A DNA stretch of 12,128 nucleotides from positions 1-12,128 of the forward strand of contig CAZCGA010000171.1 in the NCBI GenBank assembly GCA_964498075.1. The letters are read 5' to 3'. The notes under the pieces were generated by a model that had not been told where the DNA came from, made no database searches, and worked only from the letters and a program-made list of their open reading frames with translations. Shown piece after piece: positions 6,885 to 12,128 of the stretch (within the stretch, counting starts at the first letter, position 1; each line of letters begins with the position of its first letter). Both the position numbers and the translations under genes were made by a program. This stretch comes from CAZCGA01 sp964498075. GTDB lineage: Bacteria; Desulfobacterota; Binatia; HRBIN30.

Positions 6885-8069
6885 TCAACGCAGATTCGCC
6901 TCCAACCACGCCGGAAAATCCTGCCACGGCATGGCGAGGTGACCCGATGGAAGGGGGCGCGGCTTCGGAACACGGCACACGACCAACCCGCTCGCGGCGA
7001 CGCGTTTGCCTCCAACCTTCTTCAAGTGCTCGATCGGTTCGACATGCCCCGCGGTCGGCGTGGCACTCAGCTTGATCTCGATGGGAACCAGACGGCCACC
7101 CGCGGCAACGAGGAGGTCCACTTCCAACCCGTCGTGCGAGCGCCAGTAGTAGAGATCCGGTCGCTTGCCCAACACGCTGAAGACTTTCATCGCCTCGGCA
7201 ACGACGAGACCCTCGAAGAGCGCCCCGGCCATGGCTCCGGCCAGCGCCGCTTCGGCGCTCGGCTGGCGGGTCAAGGCACAGACCAGCGCCGGATCGAGAA
7301 AGTAGAGCTTCGGTGTCTTGATCACCCGCTTGCCGAAGTGCTCGAAGTACGGCGGCAGGCGCAGGACGACATATGCTGCCTCCAACACGCCGACCCACGA
7401 CTTTACGGTGGGCTGTGAGATGCCCACCAGCCGGGACAGTGCGGCGAGGTTCAGCTCCTGGGCGTGGCGCGCGGCACACAGCGTCAGCAGCGTCTCGAAG
7501 GTGCGCAGGTCCTGGATGTTCTGGAGTTGGCGCACGTCGCGTTCGACGTAGGTCTGCACGTATGAACTGACCCAGAGGTCCCGCTTTGCCGGTTCGAGCG
7601 CCGGTTCCGGGTACAAGCCATCCCAGATGACCGTCCCCAAGTCCGTCGCCGAGGCGGGCTTTTCGAGCAAGCTAAACGGCAGCAGCTCCAAGATCGCCAC
7701 GCGTCCCGCGAGCGATTCACTGATGTTCGCCATCAGCTGAAAGCGTTGCGAGCCGGTGAGCAGCCAGCGACCGTACGCACGACGAGCGTGGTCGATGCGG
7801 ATCTTCAAGTAGGAAAGGATCTCGGGTGCGTACTGAATCTCGTCGAGAATCACCCGCTCGCCGCCGAAGCGATCGAGGAACCCGTTCGGATCGCGGCGTG
7901 CGTATTCCCGTTCGAGCGGGTCGTCGAAACTGACGTAGTGGGCTCCTCTACCAAACTCCTCGCGCAGGAACGTCGTCTTGCCCGACTGCCGCGGTCCGGT
8001 GACCAGCACGGCGGGGAACTGCTGCAGCGCGGCCTTCACGGCCGGGGTGAGTTTCCGCGGCACATACAT
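6885..8069 (-). CDS. AAA+ ATPase of the AAA_14/DUF4143 type, second paralogue
   Basis: The 394-residue protein has the same architecture as the ATPase at 4161 but is clearly divergent. Walker A GPRQSGKT is at 25-32, Walker B VILDEIQ at 73-79 and the sensor TGSQ at 105-108. A winged-helix segment (LAALSRLVGISQPTVKSW) follows near 200-220, and the C-terminal domain has GLEVDLLV then PIEIKLS, a PD-(D/E)XK-like E..D...ExK pattern. ATG 8069 was chosen although the frame stays open to 8162: it gives the family-typical distance to Walker A, and a promoter ends 6 nt before it. The 31 codons upstream cover that promoter and are not credible protein. It is divergent from the GST-like gene (110 nt apart) and convergent with the phosphoesterase. 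Role unknown. Confidence 0.92.
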   Translation of the reverse strand: MYVPRKLTPAVKAALQQFPAVLVTGPRQSGKTTFLREEFGRGAHYVSFDDPLEREYARRDPNGFLDRFGGERVILDEIQYAPEILSYLKIRIDHARRAYGRWLLTGSQRFQLMANISESLAGRVAILELLPFSLLEKPASATDLGTVIWDGLYPEPALEPAKRDLWVSSYVQTYVERDVRQLQNIQDLRTFETLLTLCAARHAQELNLAALSRLVGISQPTVKSWVGVLEAAYVVLRLPPYFEHFGKRVIKTPKLYFLDPALVCALTRQPSAEAALAGAMAGALFEGLVVAEAMKVFSVLGKRPDLYYWRSHDGLEVDLLVAAGGRLVPIEIKLSATPTAGHVEPIEHLKKVGGKRVAASGLVVCRVPKPRPLPSGHLAMPWQDFPAWLEANLR

Positions 8070-8104
8070 GCGCCGAAAGTAAGATTGGATCTTATATCTG
8101 TCAA
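8070..8104 (-). promoter_or_regulatory. Predicted leaderless sigma70 promoter with internal palindrome
   Basis: On the minus strand TTGACA (8104-8099, perfect -35 consensus) is followed by a 17-nt spacer, TACTTT (8081-8076) as -10 box, six bases, then the ATG at 8069. Transcription should therefore start at or next to the initiation codon, and there is no Shine-Dalgarno site. The spacer and -10 box contain a perfect inverted repeat, TAAGAT-CCA-ATCTTA (8094-8080), placed where a repressor would block the polymerase. The -10 match is only three of six. Confidence 0.55.
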
Positions 8105-8120
8105 GCCCTGGCTCTCGCGA

Positions 8121-8164
8121 CCGTGCACTGGCGATAGGGCGCTCTCCGTGCCAAACGTGCACGG
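8121..8164 (+). promoter_or_regulatory. Inverted repeat abutting the ribosome binding site of the GST-like gene
   Basis: CCGTGCAC (8121-8128) is perfectly complementary to GTGCACGG (8157-8164), 28 nt apart. The right arm ends directly against the GGAGGGAG ribosome binding site (8165-8172) of the gene starting at 8180. If transcribed, the hairpin could limit ribosome access; as DNA it could be a divided operator. No ligand motif is recognised. Confidence 0.35.
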
Positions 8165-8179
8165 GGAGGGAGCGACCAT

Positions 8180-9253
8180 ATGATGCGGCAGACCTACCGC
8201 GTCCACGGCATGATGCAGTCGTACTTTACCCGCAAGATGACGGGGTACCTCGACTACAAAGGTATCCCGTGGCTGTTCCGCCGCTTCCCCGGCGTAAGCC
8301 CCGAGGCGGCTGCCGCCGGCTTCTCGGGCGGCGTGCCGGTGGTGGAGACGCCCGACGGCGAGTTCATGTGGGACTCGACGCCGATGATTCACCATCTCGA
8401 ATTGTGCTTTCCGGAACCCGCCGTCCTTCCCGCGGACCCGGTGCAACGTTTTCTCTGCTACGTCGTCGAGGACGTTGCCGACGAATGGCTCTATCGACCG
8501 GCGGTCGGGACGCGGTGGCATTTCGAGGAGAACGCCGCAGTGGGCGGTTTCGAGCTGGCACGTGACATCGCGGTGAAAGCGCCCGTACCCTGCGATCAGG
8601 CGCACGCCGCCGTCCGCGCCCACGTCCGCAGCAGCTGCCCGCCCCTCGGCGTGACCGCGGACACCATCCAGCTGTGGGTCGATGACGTGTTGCGGCCGTG
8701 GATGCGCGTGCTCGGCGCGCATCTCGCGCACCGTCCCTACCTGTTCGGCGAGCGCCCGTCGCTCGCCGACTTCGCGCTCTTCGGCGGCAACGCCGCCCAC
8801 TTCGTCAACGATCCTCTCTGCCGCCGCTGGGTCGAGGCGGACGCGCCCAGCGTGGTGCAGCACACGCATCGTCTACTCGAACCCGAGGACCAGCGGTTCG
8901 GCGACTGGGACGACGCCCGCGACGTGTCCCAGACGTTCCTCGCGGTGCTCGCCGACCTGAAGCGCCTCTACCTCCCGTGGGTGAGCCGGGCCTGCGTCGA
9001 CGGCGTCGCCGACATCGTCTTCATGAACGGGGCACGCATCGCCGTGCGTGCCACCGACTTCTTGCGTGAGGCGCGCGCCACGCTGCTGGCCCGCTACGTG
9101 GCACACCGCTGCGAGCGGCTCGACGCCGCCCTGCAGCAAGCGGGGATCCTCTCGTTCTTCGCCGAGTACATCCACCAAGCGGGATCGGTCCCGGATTTCC
9201 ACGCGCCGCCGCGGCCGCAGCTGAACCGTCCGTTCCCTCCCGCCGACATGTGA
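8180..9253 (+). CDS. Glutathione S-transferase-like protein with C-terminal extension
   Basis: A thioredoxin-fold N-terminal domain runs from about 5 to 80. SYFTRKM (14-20) aligns with the S/C-x-x-x-R-K active-site start of GSTs, GGVPVVETPDG (50-60) contains the cis-proline Pro53, and DSTPMI (65-70) is the glutathione-contacting turn. The helical C-terminal domain is marked by YLFGERPSLADFALFGG (187-203), the N-capping motif of the family. At 357 residues it is far longer than a standard GST (200-240); about 120 extra residues follow, with no recognised motif. Such proteins may conjugate, reduce or merely bind hydrophobic electrophiles; the substrate cannot be predicted. The start is supported by GGAGGGAG 7 nt before the ATG, although the adjacent ATG at 8183 is possible. 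It stands alone, divergent from the second ATPase. Confidence 0.87.
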   Translation: MMRQTYRVHGMMQSYFTRKMTGYLDYKGIPWLFRRFPGVSPEAAAAGFSGGVPVVETPDGEFMWDSTPMIHHLELCFPEPAVLPADPVQRFLCYVVEDVADEWLYRPAVGTRWHFEENAAVGGFELARDIAVKAPVPCDQAHAAVRAHVRSSCPPLGVTADTIQLWVDDVLRPWMRVLGAHLAHRPYLFGERPSLADFALFGGNAAHFVNDPLCRRWVEADAPSVVQHTHRLLEPEDQRFGDWDDARDVSQTFLAVLADLKRLYLPWVSRACVDGVADIVFMNGARIAVRATDFLREARATLLARYVAHRCERLDAALQQAGILSFFAEYIHQAGSVPDFHAPPRPQLNRPFPPADM

Positions 9254-9271
9254 GCCGACGGGTCCTACCCC

Positions 9272-9435
9272 TTGATTCGCGACAGGAGCGGCGTCATTGA
9301 AGAGGAGCTGGACCCGGCGGCTGCGCCGCGGACACCGGGCGGCCAGTCACTTCACTGAGACGAAGGGACGGACCATGGCAATCGACTTCAGCTTTCCTCC
9401 CGAGATCGACGCGTTGCGCTTGAAGGTGCGCGAGT
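9272..9435 (+). repeat. Direct repeat copy 1: upstream element plus dehydrogenase start
   Basis: The first 34 bases (from TTGATTC at 9272) match copy 2 at 11991 at 32 positions, and the 61 bases from the ATG at 9375 match 12068-12128 at 60 positions, the one difference being a synonymous third-position change. Between these blocks the leaders diverge and differ in length (103 versus 77 bases from TTGATTC to ATG). The upstream block may be a conserved promoter or operator. Copy 2 is cut by the window edge, so the true repeat is probably longer. Confidence 0.85.
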
Positions 9436-9827
9436 TCATCACACAGGTCGTGCGCCCCGCCGAGACGCGCATCGCAGAGCGTGAGAACGACCGCCGCTTC
9501 CTCATCCAATCGATCATCGAAATGCGCGTGGCGGCCAAGGACTGGGGGTTGTGGCTGCCGCACATGCCGAAGGAGCTCGGCGGCATGGGGCTCGGCCACG
9601 TGGCCATGGCGGCGGTGTCCGCGGAGGCCGCCAAGTCGGGCTTCGGACCGTACGCCCTGAACGCGCAAGCGCCCGACGAGGGCAACATGCACACGCTGCT
9701 GCACTGGGCCAACGACGCGCAGAAGGAGAAGTACCTGCGGCCGCTGTGCGAAGGGATGGTCCGGAGGCTGTTCGATAACGGCGTCCTGACTCGTGAGGAG
9801 TATGAGCAAAGCGGGCAACAATTCTGA
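9375..9827 (+). pseudogene. Truncated acyl-CoA dehydrogenase (N-terminal domain only)
   Basis: The reading frame gives 150 residues from an ATG preceded by AAGGGA. Residues 1-130 are a typical acyl-CoA dehydrogenase N-terminal helical domain, including LPKELGGMGLGH-like text near 62-75 and KYLRPLCEG at 119-127. In full-length enzymes the next segment is the FAMTEP-type flavin motif; here it is replaced by an unrelated 20-residue tail and a stop. The beta-domain, FAD site and catalytic glutamate are absent, so it cannot be an active dehydrogenase. The frame itself has no internal stops and an intact ribosome binding site, so a short protein may still be made. The same start recurs at 12068, presumably the intact paralogue. 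The breakpoint is near 9762-9765. Confidence 0.85.
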
Positions 9828-10089
9828 ACGAACTCTAACGGAAGCCGTCCAGAGGTGGCAGGAGCGGCGGGAACGACGTGCAACGCTTTCGCGTCACCAG
9901 CGCTACGCGCGTCGCCTTCACCATGTTCTCGGACACGGACAGCTACGAAGCCGGCGGCCGCCGCGCTGCCGGCACCGACCTGGCCGGCCAGACCGCAGCG
10001 CAGCTCGCGCGCGGCGGACCTGATCTTCGAGTGTCCACGGGCGAACTGACGATGTGGCGCACACGCCCGAACCTTAGGTCTCAACTCCT
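9828..10089 (+). other. Spacer or scrap DNA between truncated dehydrogenase and glycosyltransferase
   Basis: These 262 bases have no convincing gene. One frame is open from a GTG at 9878 to 10147 (89 codons) but has no recognisable domain and overlaps the glycosyltransferase start. Another frame from ATG 9805 has GAGGAG placed too close to the start to be a normal ribosome binding site. The stretch probably derives from DNA that lay beyond the dehydrogenase breakpoint. Confidence 0.4.
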
Positions 10090-11106
10090 GTGCAACGCGG
10101 TGGCGAGCCCGACAACCCCCGGCACAGTGAGAGCGCGGCCGTGCTGACGGTCTTCCTCGCAACGTACAACGGCGCCGACACGCTGCCGCGCGTGCTGGGA
10201 TCGTACGCCGCGTTGGAACCGCCCGACGGCGGCTGGAAGCTAGTCATCATCGACAACGGCAGTGATGACGACTCCCAGCAGCTGGCACGGTCCTTCGCCG
10301 GCCGCCTCCCGCTGCAGTGTATTGTCGAGCCGCGGCGCGGGAAGAATCGTGCGCTCAACGCCGGCCTGCGCGAGTTGGAAGGAGACCTCGCCGTCTTCAG
10401 CGACGACGACAACGTTCCAAACGAGGACTGGCTGGTGCAACTCCGAGGTGCCGCCGCTGCTCATTCGAGCTTCGCGGTGTTCGGCGGAGCCATCGGCCCG
10501 CTGTGGGACGCACAACCGGACGACTGGGTTCTGCAGTGCATTTCCCTGCCTGCGGTGTTCGGCATTACCGACCCGGCCTGGGACGAGGGCCCGTGTGATC
10601 CCGCGCGCGTGTTCGGCGGCAATATGGCCGTACGCGCCGAGTACTTCAGCCGAGGCTATCGATTCGATGAGCGCATCGGTCCAGATGGCTCTTCGACGTA
10701 TGCCATGGGTGCGGAGACCGAGCTCACCTTGCGTCTGGCGATTGCGGAGCACGTCGAGTGCTGGCATTGCAAGGCGGCGCAAGTGCGCCATGTCGTCAGC
10801 CAGACAATGACGACGAGGTCGTGGATACTGAAACGGGCTTTCCGTCTCGGCCGATGCCTGTACCGCGACGCGCATCAGCACGCCGTCGCAGGTCGTCCTT
10901 CCGCCCGCCGCCGCGGCAAGGAGATCGGCACAGCGCTCGCCCGCGCCGCCCGCAACCTGGCGTCCGGCCGCGCGCGTGGAAACGAGCGGCAGGTGTTCGA
11001 GGCACGCTGGCAGCTGCACCTCTGGATCGGCTGCCTGGTTGAAGCGCTGCGCTCCTGGCCGAGGAACGCGGTCGGCCGTGCCGCGGCTCCGCAATCGCGT
11101 CCATGA
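10090..11106 (+). CDS. Family 2 glycosyltransferase (first of pair)
   Basis: Predicted cytoplasmic GT-A fold inverting sugar transferase for surface glycan assembly; donor and acceptor unknown. The protein is 338 residues from GTG 10090. It opens with VFLATYNGADTL (about 20-31), the first beta strand and nucleotide-binding loop, then LVIIDNGSDDD, PRRGKNRALNAG and the metal-binding FSDDDN with Asp105-Asp107. GAETELTLRL later in the protein corresponds to the acceptor-side acidic motif. The final 110 residues are basic and helical without clear membrane segments. The start is uncertain: GTG 10141 would begin four residues before the first motif strand, but the 17 codons before it keep high third-position GC. 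Neither has a good Shine-Dalgarno site. It overlaps the next gene by ATGA (11103-11106), implying translational coupling. Confidence 0.9.
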   Translation: MQRGGEPDNPRHSESAAVLTVFLATYNGADTLPRVLGSYAALEPPDGGWKLVIIDNGSDDDSQQLARSFAGRLPLQCIVEPRRGKNRALNAGLRELEGDLAVFSDDDNVPNEDWLVQLRGAAAAHSSFAVFGGAIGPLWDAQPDDWVLQCISLPAVFGITDPAWDEGPCDPARVFGGNMAVRAEYFSRGYRFDERIGPDGSSTYAMGAETELTLRLAIAEHVECWHCKAAQVRHVVSQTMTTRSWILKRAFRLGRCLYRDAHQHAVAGRPSARRRGKEIGTALARAARNLASGRARGNERQVFEARWQLHLWIGCLVEALRSWPRNAVGRAAAPQSRP

Positions 11107-11942
11107 CGGCACCTCCGCGCCGTGCATACGGTTCCGACGGCGGCCGTGTCGAGCCGCCCACGGTGAGCGTGGTCATTCCAACCTATCAGCGGGAATGGTG
11201 CATCGGCAGATCGATTCGCAGTGTCCTTGATCAAACCTATCAAGACTTCGAGCTGATCGTCGTCGACGACGCTTCGACCGACCGCACACGACAGGTGGTC
11301 ACCGGGTTCGGCGACGCGCGAATCGGCTACGTGCGGCTGGAGAACCACCGCGGGCCGGCGGCAGCGAGGAACGCCGGTATTCGCCAATCGAAGGGGCGCT
11401 TCCTCGCCTTCCAGGATTCGGACGACGAGTGGCTGCCGGCGAAACTGGAACGGCACCTGGGCGCGTTCGACATGTGCGCGCCTGAGGTCGGCGTTGTGCA
11501 TTCGGACATGCAGCGGGTGCTGCGCGACGCCACGGCCCGGTACCACCAATCGCCGACCATCGTCCCGAACGCGCTGATCGATCCGGATACGCGATTCTAT
11601 CAGTTCCGCAACCTCGGCATTCAATCGAGCGTCATCAAGCGGGAATGCTTCGAGCACGTCGGGGTGTTCAACGAGACGTTTCCCGCACTCGAAGACTTGG
11701 AGCTGTTCATCCGGCTGTCGAAGCGCTACCGGTTCCATCACCTGCGCGAGGCGCTCGTCCGCTATTACGAGACGGACGGGCTCTCGAAGAACGTGCCCGC
11801 CAAGCTGGCCGCCCGAAAGCTCCTCCTCAAGCACTACTGGCGAGACTTGGCGAAAGGCCATCTCGCATTCGTCGTCCGGGAATACTCCTTCCTCCGTCGG
11901 GCGGAGCGGCAATGCGCCGCGGCACGTTGGGGCGGAACGTGA
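11103..11942 (+). CDS. Family 2 glycosyltransferase (second of pair)
   Basis: The 279-residue GT-A fold transferase is the textbook form of the family. SVVIPTYQREW opens the fold (about 22-32), followed by LIVVDDASTDRT (about 52-63), NHRGPAAARNAG, and FQDSDDEW with the metal-binding Asp105/Asp107/Asp108. ALEDLELFIRL carries the ED pair (Glu197-Asp198) that supplies the catalytic base in many members. No membrane segment is evident, so it probably acts at the inner face of the membrane with a nucleotide-sugar donor. The start overlaps the stop of the previous gene by four bases, so the two are almost certainly one operon. No polymerase, flippase or acceptor-synthesis gene is next to them, so the glycan cannot be named. 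Confidence 0.94.
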   Translation: MTAPPRRAYGSDGGRVEPPTVSVVIPTYQREWCIGRSIRSVLDQTYQDFELIVVDDASTDRTRQVVTGFGDARIGYVRLENHRGPAAARNAGIRQSKGRFLAFQDSDDEWLPAKLERHLGAFDMCAPEVGVVHSDMQRVLRDATARYHQSPTIVPNALIDPDTRFYQFRNLGIQSSVIKRECFEHVGVFNETFPALEDLELFIRLSKRYRFHHLREALVRYYETDGLSKNVPAKLAARKLLLKHYWRDLAKGHLAFVVREYSFLRRAERQCAAARWGGT

Positions 11943-11990
11943 TGCTGCGTAATGAACGGTTGCTTACTGCGGGGCCCTGACCGGCGCTAC

Positions 11991-12128
11991 TTGATTCACG
12001 ACGGGAGCGGCGTCATTGAAGAGGGCAGCGGATACCCGCCACACGCTGACCGAGAAAGGACACGACCATGGCCATCGACTTCAGCTTTCCTCCCGAGATC
12101 GACGCGTTGCGCTTGAAGGTGCGCGAGT
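11991..12128 (+). repeat. Direct repeat copy 2: upstream element plus dehydrogenase start
   Basis: Second copy of the element at 9272-9435. The block from TTGATTC at 11991 to about 12024 and the coding start from 12068 match copy 1; the leader between is divergent and 26 bases shorter. The copy continues past the window. The distance between the two ATGs is 2693 bases. Confidence 0.85.
12068..12128 (+). CDS. Acyl-CoA dehydrogenase (partial, only the first 20 codons in window)
   Basis: The ATG at 12068 follows GAAAGGA with a normal spacing. The 20 visible residues are identical to the start of the truncated dehydrogenase at 9375 and are typical of the N-terminal helix of acyl-CoA dehydrogenases. 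Presumably this is the functional full-length copy, but only the first 61 bases can be seen. Confidence 0.8.
   Translation, partial: MAIDFSFPPEIDALRLKVRE

Noticed and set aside
8070..8162. Longer form of the second AAA ATPase starting at ATG 8162
   Set aside because: The extra 31 codons cover the predicted promoter and palindrome, have no ribosome binding site and move Walker A away from its family-typical position.
9878..10147. 89-codon frame starting at GTG 9878
   Set aside because: No ribosome binding site, no recognisable domain, and it overlaps the glycosyltransferase start. It is kept only as part of the scrap region.
9272..12128. A transposon or composite element bounded by the two direct repeats
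   Set aside because: No transposase, terminal inverted repeats or target duplication is seen. The repeats contain a gene start, so a duplication explains them better.

Overview
This is GC-rich, gene-dense bacterial DNA with strong G/C bias at third codon positions. An NAD-type short 6-phosphogluconate dehydrogenase paired with glucose-6-phosphate dehydrogenase, several acyl-CoA dehydrogenases, a long glutathione S-transferase-like protein and two stand-alone COG1373-type ATPases fit an environmental lineage of the broad Deltaproteobacteria/Binatota/Myxococcota kind. No rRNA or other phylogenetic marker is present, so this placement is only a guess. I see no tRNA, CRISPR array, transposase, integrase or replication origin.

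Layout. Positions 1-2057 (minus strand): a gnd-zwf oxidative pentose phosphate operon; zwf runs off the left edge. Positions 2058-2426: a divergent non-coding region that can fold into two mutually exclusive hairpins. Positions 2427-4121 (plus): a 564-residue acyl-CoA dehydrogenase. Positions 4161-5342 (plus): an AAA+ ATPase of the AAA_14/DUF4143 type, whose start lies inside an array of three alternately inverted 13-bp half-sites. Positions 5456-6790 (plus): a membrane-anchored calcineurin-like metallophosphoesterase. Positions 6885-8069 (minus): a second, divergent AAA_14/DUF4143 ATPase, convergent with the phosphoesterase, again with a promoter placed for leaderless transcription. Positions 8180-9253 (plus): a GST-like protein with a long C-terminal extension.

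Positions 9272-12128 form a rearranged segment. The first 130 codons of an acyl-CoA dehydrogenase (9375-9827) are followed by an unrelated tail, scrap DNA and two overlapping family 2 glycosyltransferases. After these, the same upstream element and the same dehydrogenase start appear again at 11991-12128 (60 of 61 coding bases identical) and run off the right edge. This looks like a duplication in which the first copy was truncated and glycosyltransferase cargo now lies between the copies.

How the genes work together. Gnd and Zwf act in consecutive steps of one pathway, and the two glycosyltransferases are translationally coupled. The other genes show no clear shared pathway. The most unusual sequence features are the half-site array and leaderless promoters at the AAA genes, the duplicated dehydrogenase start, and the switch-like hairpins at 2190-2229. 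None proves a new system.
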